In this document: one piece after another, positions 27,100 through 35,529 of the stretch
Layout of the letters: every line of letters begins with the position of its first letter
Numbering within the stretch: the stretch's first letter is position 1
Assembly: GCA_017468395.1 (NCBI GenBank)
Contig: JAFUIR010000011.1
Coordinates: forward strand, 248,001-312,000
Source: Lachnospiraceae bacterium
Lineage (GTDB): Bacteria; Bacillota; Clostridia; Lachnospirales; Lachnospiraceae
Length of the DNA stretch: 64,000 bases
Reading direction: 5' to 3'
The notes under the pieces: model-generated
Told to the model about the DNA's origin: nothing
What the model saw: the letters and a program-made list of their open reading frames with translations, nothing else
Databases searched by the model: none
Made by a program: the position numbers and the translations under genes

Positions 27100-28347
27100 T
27101 TGCAGAAATTTAAACTTGGAACATTTGCACAGAATGTTTCAAAAATATTTGGCGTGAAAACGTTGGTATTAATTTTAGGATTGTTTTCTTCTATTGTATC
27201 AGCAAGAGTTTTGGGGCCTGAAGGTAAGGGTATATATGCAGTTGCAACAGCACTTACCGGAATAGGAGTACAGTTCGGAAATTTGGGCATGCATTCTTCC
27301 AACACATACTTTTTGGCAAAAGATAAAAAAATATTGCCGGCGATAGTGGGAAACTCGATGTTAATTACCCTACTGGTTACGATTGTAACCGGTGGGGTAT
27401 TGATTGTGATGTTCTTGTTTCCGGATTTGGTGACCGTACATGGTTTTGTACTTGTTTTAGCAATGTCGTTTATTCCTTTGCAATTATACAATATGTTTCA
27501 AGAAAATTATTTTGTGGCATTGGATAAGATTAAACAATACAGTATTTTGGAAATGCTGAATGGAGCAGTTTATCCGATTTTGCTGTTGGTAGTAGCCTTT
27601 GCTAATGTTGAGACTTTGTCCCCCGAAATAGCTATTGTACTTTCGATTTTTAGTACGGGTGTAGTATTGATAACCGGTTGGCGCTATCTGAAAAAAGAAA
27701 TGCATGAAAAAGTGTGTGTGGATCGGAATTTACTGCGAAAAACAGTACCCTTTGGTTTTAAAAGTTATGTGTCCTGTCTGCTGACATATTTGGTGCTGCG
27801 GGTAGATGTTTTAATGTTGGATTCTTTTTTAAACAAATCCGAAACCGGATTATATTCGCTTGCAGTGAATCTTGCGGATATTGTTAACATGATTGCTGTT
27901 TCGGTATCTATGCTTTTGTTTCCAAAATTGTCAGGAATGAGTGAGAAAGAGGAAAAGAGGAAATTTATTGGAAAGACACTAAAGTACATGGCAATAATCA
28001 TGTTTGTGCTAGTGGTTGGTGCAACTATATTCTCTGAAATGGGAGTGCTGTTGGTATATGGAGAAGCATACAGACCATCTATTCCTGTATTTAAAATTTT
28101 AATGCCGGGTATTTTCTTCTGGGCGTTGAGTTCATTACTGTTTAATTATTATTCCAGTGAAAATCGGATAGGAGTAAATATTGTTGCAGCGTTTATTGGT
28201 TTGGTGGTAAATTTTGTTTTGAATGGATTCTTGATTCCACGGAACGGGATTTGTGGAGCGGCGATTGCTTCTACGATAGCTTATGTTATCATTTTCATAA
28301 TATTGATTATTTGCTTAAAAAAGGGAGTAGACAATGAAAAATCGTAA
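27100..28347 (+). CDS. wzx: Polysaccharide flippase (Wzx/MOP family)
   Basis: A 415-aa membrane protein with about 12 helices of the MOP/Wzx type, which flips undecaprenyl-linked repeat units. The N-terminus has VLILGLFSSIVSARVLGPEG followed by KGIYAVATALTGIG, typical of the first two helices; a charged FKSYVSCLLTYLVLRVDVLM stretch lies near residue 224. The start appears to be TTG at 27100, with AAGGGG 9-10 bases upstream and no suitable ATG before the first helix. It overlaps the next gene by 14 bases. Confidence 0.88.
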   Translation: MQKFKLGTFAQNVSKIFGVKTLVLILGLFSSIVSARVLGPEGKGIYAVATALTGIGVQFGNLGMHSSNTYFLAKDKKILPAIVGNSMLITLLVTIVTGGVLIVMFLFPDLVTVHGFVLVLAMSFIPLQLYNMFQENYFVALDKIKQYSILEMLNGAVYPILLLVVAFANVETLSPEIAIVLSIFSTGVVLITGWRYLKKEMHEKVCVDRNLLRKTVPFGFKSYVSCLLTYLVLRVDVLMLDSFLNKSETGLYSLAVNLADIVNMIAVSVSMLLFPKLSGMSEKEEKRKFIGKTLKYMAIIMFVLVVGATIFSEMGVLLVYGEAYRPSIPVFKILMPGIFFWALSSLLFNYYSSENRIGVNIVAAFIGLVVNFVLNGFLIPRNGICGAAIASTIAYVIIFIILIICLKKGVDNEKS

Positions 28348-29944
28348 AAAAAAGAATGAGTTAATTATATATTATTCTAATTCATCACGAAATGGACAAG
28401 ATAGTGCCGGAGAGGTAATTACTTTTGAAAAATTAGTTCAGTTGGCGAAAAGTAAAAGTTTTTTAAATTATATAAACAAGTACCGTACGGTTACATTTTA
28501 TTGTCCTTCATTTACTGCTTTTGCACGCCCTTTCCTTACGGCGGTAATTTGCCGCTTGATGACATGTGGGAAATGCCGTTGGGTAGATGTAGATGGAAAT
28601 ATCATGAAAATTGGTCTGTGCAATTTGGTAAGACTTTTATGTGCCTTCATTTACGAAAATTGTACATATAAAAGAATGCTCCGTACTACAGCGAAAGAGG
28701 TGGAGAGTCTTATTGCGACTCCTGCCAGGAAGAAGGAATGTGATTTTGGCGGAAGACCATTGTACCTAAGATGCGATTTGTCATATGGATATGTGGCAGG
28801 GGGCTCCATAGGACATATTGCGGGTGTACTGAATAATTTGGAGGTATGTGCAGGAAACAAACCTATTTTTGTGTCTACAGATGAAATTCCTACAGTTCAT
28901 GAACATATAGAGAAATATCTTTTGAAGGATAAAGTAAAGTACAGCAATGTGCGTGATGTGGCAGGGATAGCATATAATGAGGCTGTTTTTAGAAATATAG
29001 AAGATATTGTGAAAAGAGAAAAAATATCATTCATTTATCAGAGAAGTGCGCTGAATGCCTATGCAGGGATAAAATGTGCGATGAAGTATAATTTGCCCTT
29101 TATTTTAGAATACAATGGTTCTGAAGTTTGGATATCAAATAAATGGGGTGGACGTAAATTAAAAGGCGGAGATATTTCCCAGCGGATAGAGGAATTAACA
29201 TTTCGAAAAGCAGATGTTATTGTTTGTGTAAGTGCACCTTTAAAAGACCAGTTAATAGAAATGGGGATTGAAGAGGAAAAAATAATTGTAAATCCTAATG
29301 GTGTAAATCCTGAAGTTTATAATCCGGCTATCGACGGAACGGAAGTGCGTAATCGACTACAAATTGAAAAAGATAAAAAAGTAATAGGATTTATCGGTAC
29401 ATTTGGAGCATGGCACGGTGCAGAGGTGTTGGCACAGGCATTTGCGAAGGTTGTAAAAAAAGAGAGGTATAAAAACAAAGTTCATCTTTTGTTGGTGGGA
29501 GACGGCTTAAAAATGCCCGAGGTTAAAAGAATCATTAAAGATAATGATATTGAGGATGATTGCTCGCTAACAGGTGTGGTACCTCAAAAAGATGGTCCTA
29601 TTCATTTGGCGGCATGTGACATTTTAGTATCGCCGCAAGTGAGAAATGCGGATGGTACTCCCTTTTTTGGTTCGCCTACCAAGTTGTTTGAATATATGGC
29701 CATGGGAAAAGCAATTATTACATCAGATATGGATCAGATGGCAGAAATATTTGAGGATGAGGTTACGGCTCTTTTGTGTGAACCGGGAAGTGTCGATGAA
29801 GTGCAAAGAGCAATAGAAAGACTTGTAGATGATGAAAATCTGAGAGTTGAGTTGGGAAAAAAGGCCCGAAAAGAAGTATGTTGCAAGTATACTTGGAGAT
29901 TGCATACTGAAAAGATTATTACAGCATTAAGAACAAGAGTATAG
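28334..29944 (+). CDS. GT4 family glycosyltransferase with N-terminal extension
   Basis: A 536-aa GT-B enzyme, about 130 residues longer than typical GT4 members at the N-terminus; the extension has a hydrophobic stretch near residues 90-105. The glycosyltransferase core starts LYLRCDLSYGYVAGGSIGHI near residue 142, with NPNGVNPEVYNP near 320, IGFIGTFGAWHGAEVLAQAF near 352 and FGSPTKLFEYMAMGKAIITS near 443, whose Glu residues form the retaining EX7E-type site. AGGGAG precedes the ATG, which lies inside the flippase gene, so translation may be coupled. Donor not identifiable. Confidence 0.86.
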   Translation: MKNRKKKNELIIYYSNSSRNGQDSAGEVITFEKLVQLAKSKSFLNYINKYRTVTFYCPSFTAFARPFLTAVICRLMTCGKCRWVDVDGNIMKIGLCNLVRLLCAFIYENCTYKRMLRTTAKEVESLIATPARKKECDFGGRPLYLRCDLSYGYVAGGSIGHIAGVLNNLEVCAGNKPIFVSTDEIPTVHEHIEKYLLKDKVKYSNVRDVAGIAYNEAVFRNIEDIVKREKISFIYQRSALNAYAGIKCAMKYNLPFILEYNGSEVWISNKWGGRKLKGGDISQRIEELTFRKADVIVCVSAPLKDQLIEMGIEEEKIIVNPNGVNPEVYNPAIDGTEVRNRLQIEKDKKVIGFIGTFGAWHGAEVLAQAFAKVVKKERYKNKVHLLLVGDGLKMPEVKRIIKDNDIEDDCSLTGVVPQKDGPIHLAACDILVSPQVRNADGTPFFGSPTKLFEYMAMGKAIITSDMDQMAEIFEDEVTALLCEPGSVDEVQRAIERLVDDENLRVELGKKARKEVCCKYTWRLHTEKIITALRTRV

Positions 29945-29951
29945 GTGTGAA

Positions 29952-32036
29952 ATGTCAAGATTAGCGGAATATATTTATAAATTTAAAACAACACCCAAAA
30001 AAATTTTTATGAAGCAGGTTTATTATAAGTTAAAAGTACGTGCGGTATACGAGGTATATCATGTGTATGATGCTTTGTTTGATACCAGAAAAAATTATTC
30101 AGAAGCAAAAAATCTAGGGGTATCATTACCTTTTGATGTGCAAGAGATGGATTTTTCGGGATTGAATAAAGAAAAAGCAGAAGAGTTGTGGAGAATGTAC
30201 AGTTCTCATCGATTTGATTTGCTTGGTTCCGGTTGGGTAAAAAATGGGTTTATAAATAATGCTAATGGATTAGACGGTTATCGGTACGATTCTATAGAAT
30301 TACAGGCAGACAGAGCGGGCGATTTTTTAGGTTTTGTTATGAATAAGCGGTCTGTTAAGAATTCTGCAAAGATATGGAGAATGATTGATAGTGATTACGA
30401 AGCTATCGATTGGCAAAAAGATTATAAGTCCGGATATCGTTGGGGGGCTGATAAATGGTATCGGCCTCAGGGAAATGCAAAAAAGCCCGGCGGAGATATT
30501 AAAGTTCCGTGGGAACTTGCCAGATTACAACATTTTCCCAGATTTGCCCTTTTGGCTGAAATACTTCCTGAGAAGAGCGCTGAAATATTTAAAGAGTATT
30601 GCAATCAATTGCTTGATTTTATAGCGCAAAATCCGCCGCGAATGGGTGTGAATTATATGTGTACCATGGATGTAGGGATTCGTGCGGCTAATATAGCCTT
30701 ATCCTATTCCCTTTTTAAGCAAAAAGGTTTTTCGTTTAGCAAGGATGTGGAACGGGTTCTGATTAATTTTATGTTTGAACAGTGTAATCATATTCGTAAA
30801 AATCTGGAATGGTCTGACATCTTAACTTCAAACCATTATTTTGCGGATATTGCAGGGCTGCTTTACGGAAGTGCTGTTTTACCGGATTGTAAAAAGAAAG
30901 AAAAGTGGCTACAGTTTGCTGTAGAGCAGATAAAACAAGAAATTGTAAAGCAATTTTATGAGGAAGGAAGCAATGCGGAAGGTTCTACGGCATATCACAG
31001 ATTGACCGGTGAAATGGCTGTGTATTCAGTGGCGTTGATTCATGGATTGGCGGTAAAGGGTGTGTGTGAAGATGCATCCCAAGAAGTGTATAATATACTA
31101 TATGGAGCCGGGAAATTTACACATGACCTAACTAGACCGGATGGAGCATTTACGCAAATTGGAGATAACGATTCGGGACTGTTTTTCAAGTTGTCTTTTA
31201 CGGGAGAAATGATTACTCCTGAAAAGGCGGTATTAAAATATAATAATTTATCAAATTACAAGTGGGAAAATGATAAAAAGTATTTGGATGAGAATTTAAA
31301 TGACGGAAGAACCTTTGTGTCTGCTGTGTGCGGAATGACTGAAAAAGAGGAATTCGTTGAGGAAAAGAGATTATATCCGTTAGAATACTCCTTGGTGCGT
31401 AGTTTGATGAATAACACGGTAATAAAAACCGATTTAATGTCGGAGAAAACGGATGTAAATTTTGAAGTCGAGAAGTTACAATATGAAGCTTCGAATAGCA
31501 TTATGTGTGCTACAGGCAATTTGACGAAGGGATTAGAAAGAATAGCATATCCCAAGTTTGGTATTTATATTTATAAGTCGCCGGAATTGTATTTATGCAT
31601 AAATGCTACAGATAACGGTCAGAAAGGAAATGCGGGACACGCTCATAATGATAAATTATCGTATGAGTTATTTATAAATGGAAAGTGTATCTGTGAAGAT
31701 GCAGGAACTTATGTGTATACTGCACTTCCCCAGGAGCGGAATAAGTTTCGAAGTACGCAGATGCATAATACTATTTTTGTGGGAAAAGAACAAAACGAGT
31801 ACATCAATCTGTTTTCTATGAAGAGTAAAACGACCTGTATGTGTTTACAACTTGAGGAAAACAGGTGTACTGTGAAAGTGGAATATGATAATGTGGTTCA
31901 TATCAGACGGTTTGATGTGATGGACGACAGAATTGATGTGACAGATTATTGCAATTTTGAATTTGAGAGTGACGGAGCCGTGGAAGAAAGGACGAGAGGT
32001 TATGGTAAAAAAGTCAATATTGGCTATTGTGATTAG
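29952..32036 (+). CDS. Heparinase II/III family protein, copy 2
   Basis: A 694-aa homologue of the protein at 12597, with a helical barrel (RWGADKWYRP near residue 165, MGVNYMCTMDVGIRAANIAL near 233, GSNAEGSTAYHRLTGEM near 340) and a C-terminal beta-domain with GNAGHAHNDKLSYELFING near 560, CEDAGTYVY and STQMHNTIFVGKEQ. This copy keeps the canonical GHAHND block, whereas copy 1 has PAHMDQ. The family eliminates glycosidic bonds next to uronic acids. No clear export signal is visible. The gene end overlaps the transglutaminase-like gene by 35 bases. Confidence 0.88.
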   Translation: MSRLAEYIYKFKTTPKKIFMKQVYYKLKVRAVYEVYHVYDALFDTRKNYSEAKNLGVSLPFDVQEMDFSGLNKEKAEELWRMYSSHRFDLLGSGWVKNGFINNANGLDGYRYDSIELQADRAGDFLGFVMNKRSVKNSAKIWRMIDSDYEAIDWQKDYKSGYRWGADKWYRPQGNAKKPGGDIKVPWELARLQHFPRFALLAEILPEKSAEIFKEYCNQLLDFIAQNPPRMGVNYMCTMDVGIRAANIALSYSLFKQKGFSFSKDVERVLINFMFEQCNHIRKNLEWSDILTSNHYFADIAGLLYGSAVLPDCKKKEKWLQFAVEQIKQEIVKQFYEEGSNAEGSTAYHRLTGEMAVYSVALIHGLAVKGVCEDASQEVYNILYGAGKFTHDLTRPDGAFTQIGDNDSGLFFKLSFTGEMITPEKAVLKYNNLSNYKWENDKKYLDENLNDGRTFVSAVCGMTEKEEFVEEKRLYPLEYSLVRSLMNNTVIKTDLMSEKTDVNFEVEKLQYEASNSIMCATGNLTKGLERIAYPKFGIYIYKSPELYLCINATDNGQKGNAGHAHNDKLSYELFINGKCICEDAGTYVYTALPQERNKFRSTQMHNTIFVGKEQNEYINLFSMKSKTTCMCLQLEENRCTVKVEYDNVVHIRRFDVMDDRIDVTDYCNFEFESDGAVEERTRGYGKKVNIGYCD

Positions 32037-32856
32037 TTTATTGATTCTTTGCGGAATCGGAATATTCTTATATGAGTATAACAGTTTAGATAATCGTTTG
32101 TGGCGCAGATTGGTGGCGGATAGACCGGAACTGTCTGAATGTACAGATGAATATGAGAAATTGGATATTATCAGAGATTGGGCATACGAGAATGTTTTGT
32201 TTGCAGGGCATCCGGAAACTTATTCAAGTGAGGCGGCACATATCTATATTCAAAAATTACTGGATGGGGAAGAGATTGAGTACGGATATTACTGTGGCGG
32301 GATAGCAAGCGTCTTGAGTCATACGTATACATATCTCGGTTATCCGGCATGTTGTATAGATATGGTTGCTAGTGATAGTGAACAGGTGCTATTCTCGCAT
32401 GTTATAACTACGGTTTATGTTAATGGGGAGTGGATTGTTCAGGATCCCACATTTAATCTTACCTATGTAGATGAACAGGGGGAACATTTATCCATATATG
32501 AGGTGAGGGAATGGGTATCCAATGAGCAGGGGCTATTGCCGAGGTATGGAAAAACAGAGTATGCGAATTGTATAATGGCAAATAAGGATTATGCAGGAAT
32601 ATATGAGGTAAATGGCGAAAGCGTAGAAAAGGACGGTTACTACTATTTTAAGCAACAAACGGATATAGAAGAATGGGAAGAAAAGAAGTTGATATTGAAT
32701 GAACAATTTTTCAGAAACGTAGGGCGAGAGGTAGAGGCAACGGTATTGTACATGTATCCTTATGGAGTTTATTTTCCTAATGAATATGGAAAGTATGTGA
32801 AAAATGCAGATTCGAAATATGAAGAATTAAAAATCGGATTAGGATTTGATAAATAA
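32002..32856 (+). CDS. Membrane-anchored transglutaminase-like protein
   Basis: A 284-aa protein with an N-terminal hydrophobic anchor (about residues 5-24) and an extracytoplasmic domain showing a papain/transglutaminase-like Cys-His-Asp order: Cys98 in YGYYCGGIASVL, His133 in FSHVITTVYVNGEW and Asp148 in IVQDPTFNLTY. Transglutaminase-fold proteins cut or crosslink peptides, and some members act on cell-wall peptides. ATG 32002 with AAAGGA 9 bases upstream is chosen; it overlaps the heparinase-type gene by 35 bases. The place among glycan genes suggests it helps attach or process the polymer at the wall, which is only inference. Confidence 0.72.
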   Translation: MVKKSILAIVISLLILCGIGIFLYEYNSLDNRLWRRLVADRPELSECTDEYEKLDIIRDWAYENVLFAGHPETYSSEAAHIYIQKLLDGEEIEYGYYCGGIASVLSHTYTYLGYPACCIDMVASDSEQVLFSHVITTVYVNGEWIVQDPTFNLTYVDEQGEHLSIYEVREWVSNEQGLLPRYGKTEYANCIMANKDYAGIYEVNGESVEKDGYYYFKQQTDIEEWEEKKLILNEQFFRNVGREVEATVLYMYPYGVYFPNEYGKYVKNADSKYEELKIGLGFDK

Positions 32857-32872
32857 TTGTGGAGAGACAAAT

Positions 32873-34777
32873 ATGTGCGGAATATGTGGGTTTTATAAGT
32901 TAAATCAAAATAATCAATACATCGGAGAAGAGTATCTGTCCGTAATGAATGAGCAAATGATTTTACGTGGACCGGATGGAGGTAATGTATGGTTAGAGAA
33001 GGATAATCGATGCGGCTTAGGTCATCGGAGACTTTCCATTATCGATTTGTCAACTAGCGCAAGTCAGCCGATGTCAAATGAAGATGGAAACGTTGTGATT
33101 GCATTCAACGGAGAAATCTATAATCATGCGGAAATCAGAAAAGAATTGGAAGAGATTGGTGGACATGTATGGAAAACAGATCATTCCGATACAGAGATGA
33201 TTATACACGCCTATGAGCAGTGGGGATTGGAGTGTATCCAGAAATTCAGAGGTATGTTTGCTATTGCTTTGTGGGATGGCAGGAAAGAGCAGTTCGTCTT
33301 GATAAGAGACAGAATTGGTATTAAACCGTTATATTACATGATTGAAGATAATGTACTTACTTTTGCATCTGAAATTAAAGCGATTCTAAAGGTTCGCAAG
33401 GCAAAACCGGCAATCAACGAAAAAGCATTATATGATTATCTGTCATTTTTGACTACTCCTTGTGAACAGACGTTGTTCGATGGGATTAAGAAATTACGTC
33501 CCGCAATGTATATGGTTTTTGACAAGAATGGTAATTGCAGAGAAGAGAGATATTGGGATGTTTGGGATTACACACATCCGGAATTGTATAAAGCAGACGA
33601 TGCAACAATTTCTGATGCGATTTTGTCTGAACTTAAGACAGCAGTTAAGTTGAGAAAAGAAGCGGATGTTCCGGTAGGTGTTTTTCTTTCCGGCGGAATT
33701 GATTCTTCCACAAACGCAGCGCTTTTTTCAGAAGGAGACAATGCGAAAGTAAAAGCGTTTTGTATTGGGTATGATCAAGATTATGAAAGCTATAAGAATG
33801 AAAATCACTATGCAAAAATGATGGCGGAATATTGTAATGCGGAATATCATGAGCGCTTGTTAAATCAGGATGATTTGTTTGATTTTCTTCCTGAGATGGT
33901 AAGGCTCCAGGATGAACCGATTGCGGATCCGGTGTGTATTCCTGTTTACTATGTTTCTAAATTGGCTCGTGATAATGGAATTATCGTAGCACAAGTTGGA
34001 GAAGGTTCGGACGAATTGTTTTGGGGCTATACTACATGGAAGACGTATTTGGATTTGGCTATTGCAAATGATAAACCGGTGCCGAATTTTATTAAGAAAA
34101 TAGGATTGGCAGCTATTCGCGCAGCAGGAAGAGGTAATAGGCACTATGCGGAAATGTTACGCAGAGGTGTGGAAAAACAGCCCATATTCTGGAGCGGAGC
34201 CGAAGCCTTTTATGATTATGACAAAAAACGTATGATTTCGGATGATTTGAGGCGAAAACTTGGAGATTATACATCTTTTGAAGCATTGCGTCCCACATAT
34301 GACAGATATAAAGAAAAAGCGTGGGAACAGTCTCATTTGAATTGGATGAGTTATGCTGATTTAAATCATCGTTTACCGGAGTTGCTTCTTATGCGTGTGG
34401 ATAAGATGAGTATGGGGGTAAGTTTGGAGTGTAGAGTGCCTTTCTTGGATCATAAGTTTGTCGAGTTGGCAATGAGTATTCCACAGAGTAAGAAAACAGA
34501 AGGTCAAATTAGCAAAACAGTTTTGAAGAAAGCGGTCAGAGGCGTGATTCCTGATGAAATTATAGACCGTAAGAAGCAAGGTTTTGGAGTTCCGGTTCAT
34601 GATTGGTTTTTAGGAAGACTTGGAGTGGAAATGAAGAAGGAAGTGCTAAATTTCGCAAATCAGACAGGTCTTTTGAATGCTGCATATATTGAAAAAATGT
34701 TTGATGACCAAGCGTATGCAGCTAAATTATGGTATCTATTCAATTTGGCTTTATGGTGGAAAGAGTATATTGTCTAA
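32873..34777 (+). CDS. asnB: Asparagine-synthase-type glutamine amidotransferase, copy 2
   Basis: A 634-aa class II amidotransferase. ATG 32873 is required so that Cys2 of MCGICGFYKL becomes the glutaminase nucleophile; TGGAGAG lies upstream. The glutaminase has LRGPDGGNVW and GHRRLSIIDLSTSASQPM; the synthetase has SGGIDSST near residue 273 and VGEGSDELFWGY near 379. It differs clearly in sequence from copy 1 at 14484, so the two are old paralogues and not a recent duplication. As last gene of the large operon it may amidate a uronic acid or build another amide. Confidence 0.9.
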   Translation: MCGICGFYKLNQNNQYIGEEYLSVMNEQMILRGPDGGNVWLEKDNRCGLGHRRLSIIDLSTSASQPMSNEDGNVVIAFNGEIYNHAEIRKELEEIGGHVWKTDHSDTEMIIHAYEQWGLECIQKFRGMFAIALWDGRKEQFVLIRDRIGIKPLYYMIEDNVLTFASEIKAILKVRKAKPAINEKALYDYLSFLTTPCEQTLFDGIKKLRPAMYMVFDKNGNCREERYWDVWDYTHPELYKADDATISDAILSELKTAVKLRKEADVPVGVFLSGGIDSSTNAALFSEGDNAKVKAFCIGYDQDYESYKNENHYAKMMAEYCNAEYHERLLNQDDLFDFLPEMVRLQDEPIADPVCIPVYYVSKLARDNGIIVAQVGEGSDELFWGYTTWKTYLDLAIANDKPVPNFIKKIGLAAIRAAGRGNRHYAEMLRRGVEKQPIFWSGAEAFYDYDKKRMISDDLRRKLGDYTSFEALRPTYDRYKEKAWEQSHLNWMSYADLNHRLPELLLMRVDKMSMGVSLECRVPFLDHKFVELAMSIPQSKKTEGQISKTVLKKAVRGVIPDEIIDRKKQGFGVPVHDWFLGRLGVEMKKEVLNFANQTGLLNAAYIEKMFDDQAYAAKLWYLFNLALWWKEYIV

Positions 34778-34833
34778 CCGAATAAATTCCTGATAAAATT
34801 TAAATGGCTATATAACCTACAAGTCAAAGAAAA

Positions 34834-34859
34834 CGCAGGCTGTCAATCGGCAGCCTGCG
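34834..34859. terminator. GC-rich hairpin between convergent genes
   Basis: A perfect 9-bp stem (34834-34842 with 34851-34859) and an 8-base loop. The T-rich run follows on the minus strand, so it best serves the Hint-like gene; it may also stop the big operon, although the plus side has no T run. Confidence 0.75.
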
Positions 34860-34864
34860 CACTT

Positions 34865-35215
34865 CTATAGCAAATACATATTACCGAGAAGAAAATCCTT
34901 GTCCAAGAAAATGACATATGTCATATATTCCTTTGCCGCTTTAATTCCTGTTTTTGTCAAAAAAGGATAACCCCCAGTTACTTTAATTTCAATGTTGTTA
35001 GCCTTAATTATCCACAACTTTTCTTTAGGCCCTTTTGCAAATTCCCGTACCTCAAGGAACGCGGAATTAGGACAGTATAAAAGGTCCCCTATTCGTAAGT
35101 GTTCTACCTCAAGTTTACGTCCATCAGCCAAAGTTACCTGTGTATCAACGGATACCGAGCAGAGTTCGCTCAATTCGTCCATGTTACAAATAGGCGGTTT
35201 AAAAGTACTTTGCAT
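34865..35215 (-). CDS. Small Hint-like (hedgehog/intein-fold) domain protein
   Basis: A 116-aa protein with the outline of a Hint domain: Cys19 in LCSVSVDTQVTLADG, then LEVEHLRIGDLL, a middle strand pair, and IKVTGGYPFLTKTGIKAAKE, which corresponds to the usual T..HPF.T..G...A block with Tyr replacing the His. There is no attached toxin, secretion or vWA domain and no C-terminal His-Asn, so protein splicing is not expected. Second ATG (35215) has AGAGGG with normal spacing; the first (35221) is too close. Function unknown. A chance resemblance cannot be ruled out without a profile search. Confidence 0.6.
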   Translation of the reverse strand: MQSTFKPPICNMDELSELCSVSVDTQVTLADGRKLEVEHLRIGDLLYCPNSAFLEVREFAKGPKEKLWIIKANNIEIKVTGGYPFLTKTGIKAAKEYMTYVIFLDKDFLLGNMYLL

Positions 35216-35341
35216 TTTCATTCCCTCTTTCTTACAATAAAATTATTGGTTCCATGCCAATTGTATTAGATTCTTTTTTTGTGTGTCTATATACTTAATT
35301 GGATTTTGTGATATATATTACGTTTCAAAGGTAAATCATTG

Positions 35342-35370
35342 TTGACAAGTCTGTAGTACAGATATACAAT
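35342..35370 (+). promoter_or_regulatory. Promoter of the Rpn nuclease gene
   Basis: TTGACA (35342-35347), a 17-base spacer and TACAAT (35365-35370). The predicted RNA start near 35377 leaves a leader of about 150 bases before the strong ribosome site at 35517-35523. Confidence 0.7.
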
Positions 35371-35424
35371 AAAAGGACAATGAGTAAACCAAATAACATT
35401 CACTGCTCTTTCTGGGCAGAATAC

Positions 35425-35488
35425 TGTGCGATTCGCACATTCCGGCAGTTTCTGCCATTTACTCAATTTATTAAAAGAATGGCAGAAA
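35425..35488 (+). promoter_or_regulatory. Structured leader of the Rpn gene (competing hairpins)
   Basis: Three inverted repeats lie in the leader: a 7-bp stem around 35432 (35425-35431 with 35433-35439, hence a palindrome in DNA), GGCAG/CTGCC (35444-35448 with 35452-35456), and a perfect 11-bp stem (35449-35459 with 35478-35488). The last two share the CTGCC bases and exclude each other. Control of translation or transcript ending is possible but unproven. Confidence 0.5.
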
Positions 35489-35529
35489 GCATAGCCCATG
35501 TGTTTTCTGCTGCGCAAAGGAGGAAACAG

